A stretch of 64,000 nucleotides of DNA, taken from assembly GCA_027704905.1 (NCBI GenBank), contig CM051015.1:15627692-15691691 (forward strand), read 5' to 3'. Numbering within the stretch: the stretch's first letter is position 1; every line of letters begins with the position of its first letter. The DNA is from Muraenolepis orangiensis. Taxonomy: Eukaryota; Chordata; Actinopteri; Gadiformes; Muraenolepididae. Shown one piece after another: positions 49,592 through 58,194 of this stretch. Under the pieces are notes generated by a model. The model was not told the DNA's origin, ran no database searches, and saw only the letters and a program-made list of their open reading frames with translations. Position numbers and translations under genes: made by a program.

Positions 49592-50950
49592 ATATAGATA
49601 AAGTTTGTAGAAGCGATCCAACACGTTTCCCATAAGGAGTGTTTTTAATGTACGAGTGTTACAAGTTATGTTTTAAATTAAATATTAAAATGATGGTTTA
49701 GTCAATGCACCCTGTGGAATACATCAAAACATAAACCAGCACAGTCATAACCAAACATTAAGGCCACCACTACAGCCATGAGTGTAGCCCTGAATGTAAT
49801 GATTAGCTCACCAGCAGCTCATCCATGCTGCTCTGGCATTTCTCCAGGTTGATCCTCTTGATAGCCACGCGCACCCCTCTGGGGGTGCAGAGAGCAGCCT
49901 GCACCACCGCACTGGCCCCCCGGCCTGGAACCAGCACACAATAAAACAGGAAGCAGTCAACCACAAGATGGGAGACCCACATAATAAAACAGGAAACAGT
50001 CAACGACAAGGAGGGAGACCCACACAATAAAACAGGAAACAGTCACCCACAAGGAGGGAGACCCACACAATAAAACAGGAAACAGTCACCCACAAGGAGG
50101 GAGACCCACACAATAAAACAGGAAACAGTCACCCACAAGGAGGGAGACCCACACAAAAAACAGGAAACAGTCACCCACAAGGAGGGAGACCCACACAATA
50201 AAACAGGAAACAGTCACCCAAAAGGAGGGAAACCCATACAATAAAACAGGAAACAGTCACCCACAAGGAGGGAGACCCATACAATAAAACAGGAAACAGT
50301 CAACCACAAGGAGGGAGACCCACACAATAAAACAGGAATCAGTCACCCACAAGGAGGGAGACCCACACAAAAAACAGGAAACAGTCACCCACAAGGAGGG
50401 AGACCCACACAATAAAACAGGAAACAGTCACCCACAAGGAGGGAGACCCATACAATACAACAGGGAACAGTCACCCAGATGTACATGACTTAGAAGCCCA
50501 GAGTTAAGGGAATGTTATCACCTGCTCAATAAACAATATAACATAGTCCTTTTCAAAGACTAGTAACTAGTAACGTATATATCTATCTCACTGTAACCCT
50601 AACTCTAGTGCAATAATATGACAATATAACAATATAAATGGAACAGTGTAACAATATAACAAGATAACAATAATAATGTAACAGTGTAACACTACAACAA
50701 GATAACAATATGAATGTAACAGTGTAACAATATAAAAAGATAACAATATAAATTTAAAAGTGTAACAATATAACAAGATAACAATATGAATGGAACAGTG
50801 TAACAATATAACAATATGAATGGAACAGTGTAACATGACCCATTCATATCATTCACATTAAAGGATCATTCAGTTGTTGTTTTACTAACCAAGGACCTCC
50901 TGCAGCTCGTAGGACCCCCTGCTGACCGGCCAGGTGGCTTCATCCGCCAT
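36817..50950 (-). CDS. stk39: STE20/SPS1-related proline-alanine-rich kinase SPAK (17 coding exons)
   Basis: SPAK is the Ser/Thr kinase that WNK kinases activate and that phosphorylates NKCC/NCC/KCC chloride cotransporters. Exons (high to low): 50950-50890, 49924-49812, 49354-49246, 48550-48418, 48019-47964, 47046-46937, 44680-44579, 43752-43619, 43511-43463, 43274-43209, 42385-42320, 41736-41680, 41594-41533, 40943-40894, 40440-40372, 38368-38304, 36897-36817. All are GT-AG, and the phases join to 460 codons plus stop. Visible motifs: glycine loop GRGASAVV (21-28), VAIK lysine 43, HRDVKAANILL (D140, N145), DFG 158-160, T-loop VRNTFVGTPCW (T179), APE 188-190. The S-motif is VPGASCPHK (S319) and WEWSDD is present. 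A C-terminal CCT docking domain, about 368-460 (VLRLRNSRRALKHIRFEFNP, AANLQRIVDDPN, DEVKLTGFAQLS), binds RFxV/I ligands. OSR1 is the close paralogue, but synteny favours STK39. The long Pro/Ala N-terminus of mammals is absent, and the linker after the S-motif is short. Confidence 0.93.
37097..37345. repeat. telomere-like minisatellite in stk39 last intron
   Basis: CCCTAACCC units mixed with CAGGACCCTAACCCAGGA and TGTTATACC. Related in kind to the array at 27190-27595. Confidence 0.85.
37350..37560. repeat. ACTATACTACAGT-type simple repeat
   Basis: Irregular TATACTACAATACTATGC-like repeats, then AATAACAAAGAAC copies. Low complexity and not coding. Confidence 0.8.
37795..37885 (-). mobile_element. 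LINE 3' tail fragment
   Basis: The complement of the GGGAGGGAGTAAGCATTCCA-TTGTAC tail also seen at 53060 and 61210. Very short, in an stk39 intron. Confidence 0.6.
38020..38085 (-). mobile_element. L2-like LINE tail fragment
   Basis: ACATTTACATTTAGGACATT followed by GGCAGACGCTTTTATCCAAA is the complement of the 3' tail at about 57990-58050 of the LINE at 56283-58050. Confidence 0.75.
38500..39890. repeat. large 21-bp minisatellite in stk39 intron
   Basis: About 65 copies of CTAACCAGTAGACTGGGAGG G, with variants AGACGGGGGAGGG, AGACAGGGGAGGG and GGATAACC. It occupies most of the intron between exons 40440-40372 and 38368-38304 and begins about 130 bp upstream of the latter. Open frames here are artefacts of a period divisible by three. 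Confidence 0.95.
40080..40140. repeat. (TAA)n and AT-rich microsatellite
   Basis: ATAATAATAATAATAATAAT followed by TATAATATAATA repeats. Confidence 0.85.
40478..40855. repeat. AT-rich minisatellite
   Basis: An (AT)n tract at 40478-40498 is followed by repeated AGACATGAGAAATATAATAT and AGAATAATATAATGG units of about 33-43 bp. Confidence 0.88.
40985..41045 (+). mobile_element. LINE 3' tail fragment
   Basis: AGCATTCCATTGTACTTGTT then CTTGAATCCTGAATCTTA, the terminal part of the CR1/Rex-like tail family. Confidence 0.55.
41234..41455 (+). mobile_element. tRNA-derived SINE
   Basis: The tRNA-like head has an A-box type AGCTCAGGAGGTAGAGAAG and B-box GGTTCGATCCC. The body contains GAGGTGTCCCTGAGCAGGAC, and the tail ATGACTTGTAAAGCGCTTTG TATAAAAG resembles an L2-like LINE tail. 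Two further copies are at 44775-45025 (+) and 60722-60985 (-). Confidence 0.85.
41620..41650. repeat. (AC)n microsatellite
   Basis: About 12 AC units in the intron between stk39 exons 41736-41680 and 41594-41533. Confidence 0.9.
41985..42319 (-). repeat. minisatellite starting at the donor of stk39 exon 11
   Basis: About 16 copies of a 20-bp unit (minus strand AGGGTCAGGAGTAACACCAC). The exon ends GACGACCAG|GTAACACCAC, so the first unit overlaps the splice donor itself, and later copies carry GGAGTAACACC in place of CAGGTAACACC. Confidence 0.92.
42386..42955 (-). repeat. minisatellite ending at the acceptor of stk39 exon 11
   Basis: About 15 units of roughly 30-37 bp (minus strand CCCCTCCTGTTACATGTGGT plus GTGTGTTGTAACAC). 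The acceptor itself is ACCCTCCTGTGGTCCAG, a variant of the unit start, so the array reaches to within a few bases of the exon. Confidence 0.9.
42985..43180. repeat. GTAGATATATA minisatellite
   Basis: Units of 11-14 bp, CAGTAGATATATAG, with occasional GTAGCATA; in stk39 intron 10. Confidence 0.9.
44015..44590 (-). repeat. minisatellite made of the stk39 exon 7 end plus splice donor
   Basis: About 24 copies of a 23-24 bp unit. On the minus strand exon 7 ends TATCCCCCCATGAAG|GTTACTAT, and the array is ATCCCCCATGAAGGTTACTA repeated, changing to ATGGAGG in the middle. Each unit therefore holds the last codons (Pro-Pro-Met-Lys) and a GT donor. Confidence 0.93.
44775..45028 (+). mobile_element. tRNA-derived SINE, full-length copy
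   Basis: The head ATGGCTCAGGAGGTAGAGCG (A box) and GGTTCGATCCCC (B box), then GAGGTGTCCTTGAGCAAGAC. The 3' tail GACTTGTAAAGCGCTTTGGA TAAAAGCGC is followed by (ATT)n. Best preserved of three copies in this window; in stk39 intron 6. Confidence 0.9.
45150..45405 (+). mobile_element. LINE C-terminal tail fragment
   Basis: Reads in broken frame a segment like Trp-Asn-Ala-Leu-Pro (GACTGTGGAATGCCCTCCC), then GGATGCTTTTTAAAAAGGCC, a conserved LINE 3' coding end. It finishes with CACTTTGGGTTTTGTC and (ATT)n. Inserted in an ATGTTATATTTACCATTATA repeat. Confidence 0.65.
45426..46722 (+). mobile_element. LTR retroelement, non-autonomous, truncated 3' LTR
   Basis: Begins TGTCACGG and ends TTGTGACA. It is flanked by ATTATT on both sides (a target duplication is hard to separate from the local ATT repeat). 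The 5' LTR is about 45426-45989. The 3' copy, 46395-46722, repeats only the last 330 bp, with an AATAAAGCTTTATG polyadenylation signal in both. The roughly 400-bp inner part holds one gag-like leader frame and no protease, reverse transcriptase or integrase. Located in stk39 intron 6 in antisense to the gene. Confidence 0.75.
46002..46400 (+). CDS. gag-like leader frame of LTR element with DPGDL repeats
   Basis: The frame opens MMDPGDLDQCRKLLLDLKD and repeats a PGD[LQ] helical unit four times (MDPGDL at 46002 and about 46086, LDPGDL at about 46158, MTPGDQ at about 46275). It then has a Leu/Arg-rich coiled segment to TTVASLQ. After about 46400 the frame runs into the 3' LTR and stops at 46647-46649. 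Charged and helical, with no zinc knuckle. I take it as the N-terminal gag remnant of a Ty3-like element. The match is by general character only. Confidence 0.4.
46728..46930. repeat. minisatellite ATAATGTTATCTTTAACAT
   Basis: About nine copies of a 20-26 bp unit, AGAGTTATAATGTTATCTTT AACATA. The same repeat family flanks the other side of the inserted LINE and LTR elements at 45030-45150. It abuts stk39 exon 6 at about 15 bp. Confidence 0.88.
47140..47225 (-). mobile_element. LINE 3' tail fragment
   Basis: The complement of ACTGTGGGAGTGAATAAGGA and ATTGTACTTACACATGGCAA. Same tail family as 61205-61275. Confidence 0.6.
47230..47960. other. AT-rich stk39 intron 5
   Basis: Contains a duplication of a segment with TATGATATTCCATGTGGAGG ACCAC (47548 and 47696). 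Otherwise no recognisable element. Confidence 0.6.
48300..48418 (-). repeat. 29-bp repeat made of the stk39 exon 4 end plus splice donor
   Basis: On the minus strand exon 4 ends GACAGATTCACAG|GTAAATC. Downstream the segment CACAGAAATAGACAGATTCA-CAGGTAAAT recurs with a period of exactly 29 bp (donors at 48418, 48389, 48360, 48331 and a diverged one near 48303). These are four to five tandem 5' splice sites. Confidence 0.92.
48551..49245 (-). repeat. minisatellite filling stk39 intron 3
   Basis: The intron between exons 3 and 4 is almost wholly a 27-28 bp unit (plus strand ACATGGTAACAGAAAACACA-ACACGTA, variants with AATAGAACATG). There are about 23 copies, beginning about 10 nt from the exon 3 donor and ending about 10 nt from the exon 4 acceptor. 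A block of about 120 bp is duplicated (AATAGAACATGTAACAG at 48854, 49028, 49148). Confidence 0.93.
49536..49590. repeat. (AT)n microsatellite
   Basis: About 26 AT units in stk39 intron 2. Confidence 0.95.
49926..50475 (-). repeat. minisatellite abutting the acceptor of stk39 exon 2
   Basis: About 12 copies of a 41-43 bp unit (plus strand CACAATAAAACAGGAAACAG TCACCCACAAGGAGGGAGAC). The acceptor side reads GGAACCAGCACACAATAAAA, so the first unit starts within about 10 nt of the splice acceptor. Confidence 0.93.
50600..50840. repeat. AACAATATAACAAGATAACA minisatellite
   Basis: Units of about 33-48 bp with GAACAGTGTAACAATATAAC; in stk39 intron 1. Confidence 0.88.
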
Positions 50951-51019
50951 CACCACCCCTGATGATGATGACAATGATGGGCTATAGACACCGGGAAGAA
51001 TCTGGTGTTAGAGACCTTT

Positions 51020-51185
51020 CCGTTGGAGACCTTTTGAAACAGTGAGAGACTGTAGAGACCGTTAGAGACCGGTAGAGACCGTTAGAGACTGTGAGAGAGT
51101 TAGTGACCGCTAGAGACGATTAGAGACCGCTAGAGACCGTTAAAGACCGTTAGAGACCGCTAGAGACCAGTCAGACACTAACTAG
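51020..51185. repeat. GTTAGAGACCGCTAGAGACC minisatellite
   Basis: Ten or more 9-11 bp units of the type TAGAGACCG. It lies just upstream of the canonical stk39 start codon, in a possible first intron or 5' untranslated region. Confidence 0.88.
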
Positions 51186-51247
51186 TGAGCTGTTCAGACA
51201 CCCGGTAAAGACCGGTCAATACAATATCACAGTACAACATCTAATAG

Positions 51248-51310
51248 ACCCCCCCCCCCACACACACACACACACACACTAACCCCCCCTGCTACACGCA
51301 AGCATACACA
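51248..51310. repeat. (C)n(AC)n microsatellite
   Basis: A C9 run followed by CACACA. A similar arrangement at about 51833-51860 belongs to the adjacent LINE tail. Confidence 0.85.
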
Positions 51311-51559
51311 CACACACTTTTGACTATTACCCATTAAATTGCAATATATTTTGTTTGTCATTTCTATAAGCTAATAATATTAATATAAATGTTATATTAC
51401 ATGCAAAAAAGTATATATATTGATATTGAATAAACATATGAATATATAAATATAAATTAATATTACTTTGGTTTAACATGTCGAAGTGTCCAAATTCAAA
51501 GTTAGAAAGAGGTAATGTAGAGAATTTATATGATATTCATAATGTAATGAATGTGTCTC

Positions 51560-52080
51560 AATGGCGGCGGTGCATTCGGATGCCGCGGCACCTCACAGAC
51601 TCACCCCTCCAACTGCCTCTTCAGCCTCCTGCCTTCAGGAAGAAGGTTCTGCAGCCTCCACTCGAGCACCACCAGGCTCAGGAACAGCTTCATCCACCAG
51701 GCGGTCAGGATGCTGAACTCTCTCCCTCCCTCCTGTCCTGACCTCTCTCCCCTCTGACCTTTCTCCATCCTCTCCCCCTCTCTATCCTCCCACCCACCTT
51801 TCCACCCTGTCCCAAATAGACCTGGTCTTTAACCCCCCCCCCCCACACACACACACACACATCCAGCACCAGTCACTTTATATATTTATTTCCGCTGCTA
51901 TTGTCAACTTACTACTTTTTGTACCCCCTTTTTTTCAAGGCCCTTTGTTTTTGTCTTTGTCTACAAAGTTTTATTAAGTCCACCAAAAGCATGTGAGCTT
52001 TAACAAGTTTGTTCACTAAACAGCGCATTGTCGCCCCCAAAGCAATTTCATTTAAGAAACGTGACGATAAAGACACATAA
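51560..52080 (+). mobile_element. LINE C-terminal tail and 3' end
   Basis: The frame reads LPSGRRFCSLHSSTTRLRNS-FIHQAVRMLNSLPPS, the conserved end of fish CR1/L2-like LINE reverse transcriptase proteins. A C9(AC)n tract follows, and the element ends GACGATAAAGACACATAAA. 5' truncated and with no catalytic domain. Confidence 0.75.
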
Positions 52081-52408
52081 ACTATTCACTGAAAAGAAAA
52101 GAAAACAAACAAATAATTTGCATTTGTTCATGACGATATTGCGACAATGGTGAAAGTGTATTCCTAGCCTTGAATGTCAACTTGATAAAGGTTAAACCAA
52201 AACAATTCAACAAGTCTCCTAGTACTTTTATTGCAGAGCTGAGCCAGTGCCCACACATCTCTACATCTCTTGCAGAAGCATCAAACATTTATTTTTTATA
52301 TATTTGTCATTTTAGTAACATATATATGAATTTGTTAATATTGATCGAAACAAAATGACAAAAATATATTTAAAAAAAATAAAGAAATAAAAATTGCTTT
52401 GTACTCAC

Positions 52409-52448
52409 CAAAACAACTGATTATTTGAACACAAAATCCATCCTCCAT
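52409..52448 (-). CDS. stk39: possible upstream first coding exon of stk39
   Basis: On the minus strand, ATG at 52448 starts MEDGFCVQIISCF and runs 40 nt to a strong donor, TTTTG|GTGAGTAC. An acceptor at 50959-50960 (CATCATCATCAG) would add GGGTGGTG before the ATG at 50950 and keep frame through Gly-Val-Val into MADEATWPVS. That would give a 476-residue protein. The join is inferred from splice signals and phase only. The simpler alternative is that translation starts at 50950 and this exon is 5' untranslated or not used. Confidence 0.35.
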
Positions 52449-52870
52449 TCTTTCCTCAAGAAGACTTCAATGACTCTGTTGTACAGTTTATCTGTGCGTT
52501 TCAGTTCCAAAAAAACAGCTTGTAGAAATATACACAAATTAACTCGTTCAAGTTCAGTTTGCTAGCTCTGCATTGCTCTGCCTCTCAATAGCGCGTATCC
52601 AATCAAAAGACGTGCACGTGCTGACGTTATCGTACGCCTGCTAGCTGGCACCGGTGTCGCCAACTCGAAATCTGATTGGTGAACACCACAGTTTTGTTTC
52701 CGTTCACTTTGAGCCCCAGGCGCCCGCACTGTTGATTCTGAAGGCTTAAGGGCAGGGTTTCTTGGACCCTGGCAACACATTATGGCTGAAATATGATTGG
52801 ATAAAAGCTCTAACATAAAGGCCAGCCCTCAAAATCTCGATCTGAGGCTGGAAGCAGCGCAACCAAGCTA
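52449..52870 (-). promoter_or_regulatory. candidate stk39 promoter region
   Basis: A less repetitive, GC-richer segment upstream of the possible first exon. It contains CCAAT-type boxes (CCAATCAAAAG at about 52589; complement ATTGG at about 52675 and 52795) and TGACGTTA at about 52622. The divergent neighbour cers6 has its own promoter near 58.2 kb. No TATA box is evident. Confidence 0.35.
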
Positions 52871-52974
52871 TGAAATGAAGATAATAGACTATGGGGAATA
52901 ATTTAATACATATTTGTGGAAAGAATATATCAAAATTAAATTTATATTCTGATGTTTATGCCAGCAGAGAAGGC

Positions 52975-53145
52975 CTTGCTGGCCCTGACGGCCACCACTG
53001 CATGTACATATCATCCAGTCACTTTACTGTTATTTTTCATTGTGGTGACTGTATAGTGTTTTAGAAAATTCATACTGCGGGAGGGAATGGGGAGTAAGCA
53101 TTCCATTGTACTTCGAAAAATCTTCAATCTTGAGTAAGACGGATA
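52975..53145 (+). mobile_element. LINE 3' tail copy
   Basis: Contains CACTTTACTGTTATTTTTCA, AGAAAATTCATACTGCGGGA and AAGCATTCCATTGTACTTCG. Same tail family as 10325, 32360 and 61205. Confidence 0.7.
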
Positions 53146-53214
53146 AGAAAAGATGAGTCATTGGATAGATAGCTAACTTACTAACTAAATAGCTTACTGA
53201 CCAACAAGCTAACT

Positions 53215-53535
53215 TACGGAGTCCCAAAAAAAGGGTTTTCTTTCTGCTACTTCGCAGCCTCGGAGGCGAAGGTGCGCGGCGAATATGATCGAGCAGTCCT
53301 CCGCATCTCCGGCATAGCGCTCCGGGGTCCCTATCTGGGGCGCTAAAGTGGACGGTGGAAGAGTCAGCTGAAGCACCCGGCGGAGTCTGGGTCTCGTCAC
53401 GCTGCTGGAGCCGATTGATTAGAACCCCTACCGTCCGCTCTAGTGCTGCGACCGACTGAGTTAACACCGACAGGTATCCGCCGTGATGAGCGAGGGCGCC
53501 CTCAACCCTCTCAGCCAGATTGTTCCATCACGGAT
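53215..53535 (-). pseudogene. gag fragment of a Ty3/gypsy-like LTR retrotransposon
   Basis: On the minus strand about 53467-53380 reads MLTQSVAALERTVGVLINRL and a Gln/Pro linker, a coiled N-terminal gag segment. About 53345-53290, in another frame, reads APQIGTPERYAGDAEDC, matching the conserved gypsy gag PERYDGDP-type motif, followed by IIFAAHLRL. It is broken by frameshifts and cut off at the inserted LINE tail near 53140. No polymerase part is present. Confidence 0.6.
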
Positions 53536-53544
53536 TGCGTTAAA

Positions 53545-53925
53545 ATGTAGCACACGGGACACCAAGGACAGTTTGTGATATTTAATGTCAATAATCACAC
53601 AGTCGAACCAGACAGAGACGTAGTCGAGGTCGAGCAGGTGATCAGGAACCGGGCAGGGCAGACAACGCAGGCGAGGGCAGGCAGAGGTGTAGACAGGGAA
53701 GCAGCAGATCAGGGGACAGGCGACGCAGGCAGGTAGGGTAGGTAACAGGAATCAGTCCGGAAAGTAACCGCTGGAGAGTCTGCATCATCAGGAACAATCT
53801 GGCCACGTGTGAGTGTGGGGGGTAGGCTTAAATAGGAACGTTGATTATCATGCGCTGCAGGTGTGGGTAAGAATTAATGAGGGTTGCTGCTGCCCTCTGG
53901 TGGAGGCAGGGTGAATAGAGATTGA
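53545..53925 (-). mobile_element. possible LTR or leader of the gypsy-like fragment
   Basis: Sits 5' (minus sense) of the gag fragment and has GC-rich CAGGCAGG-type runs. It contains the AGCACACGGGACACCAAGGA boundary segment. LTR borders are not confirmed because only one copy is in the window. Confidence 0.35.
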
Positions 53926-56058
53926 GAGTGCACTAAGCTTTGTGACGTACTTCCGACTGCAAATTATACGGTTCGGCCAGTTCCGGTGTATTTGTTTACT
54001 TCGAACTAGCTAGCTACAGCTCCTGAGGTAATATTTCGCCATGAATTCCCATAAGAAAATGCGTTTTCAAAAACAGGAGAAGAAATACTCCGAACATTGT
54101 TGTGTTCCGCTTTCTTCGGCATCATCGAAATGTAATGGTATTTTGAGTTTCCATGGCTTTCCAACCCATCCCGACCTGAGAAGAACCCGACGCGGACATC
54201 TGATTCTATACCAGGTAACATTAGACCGAAGTTGTGCTTTTCAATTAACTGTCTGACATCGACCAGTAAACATCAGTTAAACTATAAAGAATCCTATCGT
54301 AAGTCTTAATAAAACTAAGTGAATGTGCCTACTGCGTGACCGCTGCAGCCTGTGTCATACGAGATGAGACATTGGCTTAGTTACAGCTAACATTATTTTG
54401 GTGACCGTGTATGATTGTATTTACTTTGTTAATTAATGACTGACATGATATGTATATGTCTTTTTGTAAATAGATTTCCAAGCTATGACCACATGATGGC
54501 GTTTTGGGGTTTGATTGAGCCTTCAATTTACTATATGGTTCGGGTCTCCAGAGCACGTCCATCAACGGTAGGTTATGGTCTGAGCGTGCTTTGTATGTAT
54601 CGGGAATGGTTCAGTAATAATAACTGTTCTACTCATAATAACCTACTTGCTCTTTTCCATGAAGCCTTTTTTTCTCTTTCTTCTTAGATTACGCTTCGTG
54701 ATTCATCGTTCATTGTGGTGTTGACGCACAGCCAATGCTCCTGGCAGGCACTGTTTTGTGCAATCACATATTGGCATTGCTGTTCCAAACAGTTGTGCAA
54801 CGATTACACATGGATCCACAAGTGCAAAGATTAATTTGAGAAAAAGCTGACCATTTTTTTTTCTACATATACATGCCAAGATACCTGTCTTTGAGAAATG
54901 AACATGAGCAAAACCCAGTTTCTTCAATAAATGATTGGAATGACAAAAACGTTATGAAACATTTTATTACAGTATCGCATTTTTCAATCATGTTTTTGTA
55001 GCAAATATGTTACAATAGTTCAATATGTTATATGTACAACATGTTACAATGTTAATTTACAAATATATACAAATGACTTTACATGCAACGGTTTGCTTAC
55101 ATTGATAATGTTTGTGTACATACGATTTACAGAATGTTTAACAAAATTGTCTGCCACTGGAATAAACTAAATTCACTAAATAAAATGACAAAAACCTGGT
55201 GTTGAACCAATTTCTTCCGTGAGCAACTTGGCCAACCCTGACTGTTTGAATAGCTCTCTGTCACTCACTCACCCAGCGTAAAGTGAGGAGTCAAATGTGA
55301 CTACACCATGTGGGGCTATGCCAATAAGCCCTTTCATGGTGCATGGTACTTGGTACTTTGCAGGAGTGGTGCGGATGGTTGTCGGACACTTGAGTTCAGT
55401 GCAGTCCAAGATGACCTTGGTGTCTGGGAGGTAAGCTTACAGTTCTGCAGGTGTGAGCCAGATGCATTGAGAACCCAGTGCAGTGGCTAGAAAACTTGTC
55501 CATGTTGCAATAATGCGGCTCACCGTGGACTGGTGTATGTTGAATCGATGCAGCAGGTCCCTCTTCTCCGAACAAACCGGCAGGAAGACGAGGAAAATAA
55601 AGAACTTGTCGATTGGCTGGAGCAGCTGTCTCTGGAAGGTTGAAAAAAAAAAGGTTACTGCTTTAAGTTATAAACTAGTAAGGCTGTGCCCTTGTTTGGC
55701 AAAATGTTTTATAATGGTTATGTGTACCATACCATGGGGAAAAACTGAGTTGCTGTAGTGCACTGGTGTATTTAAAGGGGGCTGAGTCCTTTAGTGTAGC
55801 CTTCTGTGAATGCAATGGCATCCCACCCTCTGTTACTACAAAGCAGCTCAGACCATAACCTACCGTTGATGGACGTGCTCTGGAGGCTCTTGGCTCTGGA
55901 GACCTGAACCATTTAGTAAATTGAAGGCTCAATCAAACCCCAAAACGCCATCAGGTGGTCATAGCTTGGAAATCTATTTACAAAAAGACATCATGTCAGT
56001 CATTAATTAACAAAGGCCGAACCGTATAATTTACAGTCAGAAGTACTTCACAAAGCTT
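53926..56058 (-). mobile_element. THAP-type DNA transposon (ISL2EU/Harbinger-like), rearranged
   Basis: Terminal inverted repeats: GCACTAAGCTTTGTGACGTA plus AAATTATACGGTTCGGCC at 53930-53990, mirrored at 56010-56055. On the minus strand, transposase pieces read LQPIDKFFIFLVFLP and RFNIHQSTVSRIIATWTSF (about 55640-55490), then VILDCTELKC and TMKGLIGIAPHGVVTFDSS (about 55430-55270), as in DDE_Tnp_4 transposases with THAP domains. A THAP-domain exon (KYSEHCCVPLSSASSK, plus strand, 54041-54215) lies in the left arm. The exon with RFPSYDHMMAFWGLIEPS occurs twice, inverted (54465-54590 plus; 55985-55850 minus). Stops and gaps make it inactive. Confidence 0.75.
54041..54215 (+). pseudogene. THAP-domain exon of the DNA transposon
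   Basis: Reads MNSHKKMRFQKQEKKYSEHC CVPLSSASSK then GILSFHGFPTHPDLRR, the first half of a THAP zinc-binding domain. The first ligand pair of THAP (CxxxxC) is CCVPLS here, so the second cysteine is lost. A donor at 54214 (ACCAG|GTAACA) is plausible. It lies on the opposite strand to the transposase fragments. Confidence 0.6.
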
Positions 56059-56282
56059 AGTGCAAGTAGCCCATTTACCAACTAACTAATTCAATAACTA
56101 ACTGATTCAATAGCTAACCAACTAACTTACTAATTAAATAGTTAACCAACCAATGGACTTCGTATTCTGGTAACATTTTTGGTGAATCATTTCCAATATA
56201 CGCTTAACATATTGTTGATAGTTGATATTATTACAATTATTGATTGATTATGGATATTATTGCTTATTGATATTTAAGCTTT

Positions 56283-58052
56283 TTGCTACAATTTTTTCAG
56301 ATCGTGGTGAAAGGGGGACTCTGGAATTGCCAATCGTCGGTCAAGAAGACTGAAACCATTCTGGCCTACGCCGCACTCCAGTCTCTCCACTTCCTGGCTC
56401 TCACAGAGACCTGTATCACCCCTGAGAACACCGCCACCGCAGCTGCTCTCTCCGCGACCTACTCCTTCACCCATACCCCCCGACCCTCTGGGCGTGGTGG
56501 AGGAACGGGACTCCTAGTCACTCCAAAATGGTCATATCAGGTACTCCCTCTGGGTCACCTGACCAGATCGGCACTCGAACTTCATGCTGTTTCTGTTACC
56601 ATCCCAACTAGGCTCAACATTGCCGTGATCTACCGACCACCGGGCCCTCTTGGTGACTTCTTTGACGAGATGGACGATTGGAATCGATGGAACTGCGTTA
56701 TCCTGGTTCACCTCCTACCTCGCAGATCGCACTTATCAGGTCACATGGAACGGTTCCCTGTCCAGACCCTGCACCCTGGACACCGAAGTCCCCCAAGGCT
56801 CAGTATTGGGACCCCTTCTGTTTTCTTTTTACACTAAATCTCTAGGCTCTGTAATCACATCTCATGGCTTCTCCTATCACTGCTATGCAGATGACACTCA
56901 ACTGTTTCTCTCCTTTCCCCCCTCAGAAACCCAAATCGCAACACGCATCTCTAAATGCCTGGCCGACATCAGCAGATGGACAGCCGCCAACCACCTGAAG
57001 CTCAACCTTGACAAGGCTGAGCTCCTCTTCATACCGGGGAAAGACTGCCCTCAGATGGACCTACTGGTCACCATCGAGAACACCCAAGTCTCCCCCTCAA
57101 CCACAACAATAGACCTTGGTGTGGTGCTAGATGACCAGCTGTCCTGCAATGCCAATGTCACCGCGGTGGCCCGATCTTGCAGAATTGCCCTCTACAATAT
57201 CCGCAGGATCCGGCCCTTCCTCACACGTGAAGCGGCGCAGATCCTGGTCCAAGCTCATCATCACCCGCCTCGACTACTGCAACTCTCTCCTGGCGGGACT
57301 CCCCGCCTCTGCAACCAAGCCCCTCCAACGCATCCAGAACGCAGCAGCACGCCTGGTATTTAACCTACCAAAATTCTCCCACGTGACCCCTCTCTTCCGC
57401 AATCTCCACTGGCTTCCGGTAAATGCTCGCATCAAGTTCAAGACTCTGGTACTGACCTTCAGGGCAGTCAATGGAACTGCCCCAACCTACCTCCAAATGT
57501 TGGTCAAGCCCTACATCCCAGCCAGAGCGCTCCGCTCAACTTCTGCCAGGCGACTTGTTCGACCTTCACTGAAAACAACCAAGCATCGCTCTTCCAAGAC
57601 CCAGCTCTTCACGGCTCTGGCTCCACAGTGGTGGAATGAACTCCCATCTCATGTCAGGACGGCAGAGTCCCTCGCCAGCTTCCGCAAGAGACTCAAGACC
57701 CATCTGTTCAGAGTCCACCTGGACTCTCCATGAACCCTCCTTCTCCTTTGTGAACCCCTAACTTGCTTAAGTCCTGACATTAATAGCTCTTAGCATGTTG
57801 TATATTCTAGCAAGTGTATATCCTTAATGTTGATAACACAACTCTTATCACAGCTACTTAAGCAGGTGACCTGGCAGTACGAAATTGTGTTATTCATCTT
57901 GTTAATATGAATGCTTGTGAACTGCTCTATTTTTATTTTTGCGTACCTCAGCGTTATGCTATTGTCTACTTCAACAAATGTACTCCTTGTAAGTCGCTTT
58001 GGATAAAAGTGTCTGCCTAATGTCCTAAATGTAAATGTAAATGTAATGATTA
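56283..58052 (+). mobile_element. L2-like LINE with endonuclease-to-RT deletion
   Basis: The 5' part (56300-56670) encodes part of an AP endonuclease domain (FLALTETCITPENT, SGRGGGTGLLVTP, IAVIYRPPGPLGDFFDEMD). It then jumps directly to mid reverse transcriptase in another frame: ALSWFTSYLADRTYQV, EVPQGSVLGPLLFS, and the catalytic CYADDTQLFLSF (YADD, about 56880). A frameshift at about 57250 passes to LIITRLDYCNSLLAGLP, KPLQRIQNAAARLVF, HWLPVNARIKFKTL and WWNELPSHVR. The 3' tail is TCGCTTTGGATAAAAGTGTC and ends in AAATGT repeats. About half the coding region is missing and frames are broken. Confidence 0.88.
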
Positions 58053-58099
58053 ATAAAATAAACATCATACTTGTCTAGGACTGCTCTAAGCCATATAAA

Positions 58100-58178
58100 T
58101 AAATACATTAAAAAATATATATATATATATATATATAAATATATTTATATGGCTTATATATAGTATATAATATATTAA
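58100..58178. repeat. AT-rich microsatellite
   Basis: (AT)n at about 58117-58137 flanked by diverged AT repeats, including the palindrome ATATAAATATATTTATAT. Confidence 0.85.
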
Positions 58179-58194
58179 AACATGTAACAACGTA

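Noticed and set aside
56650..57733. Host reverse-transcriptase-like gene
   Set aside because: It is an L2-like LINE with an internal deletion, a frameshift near 57250 and a typical LINE tail.
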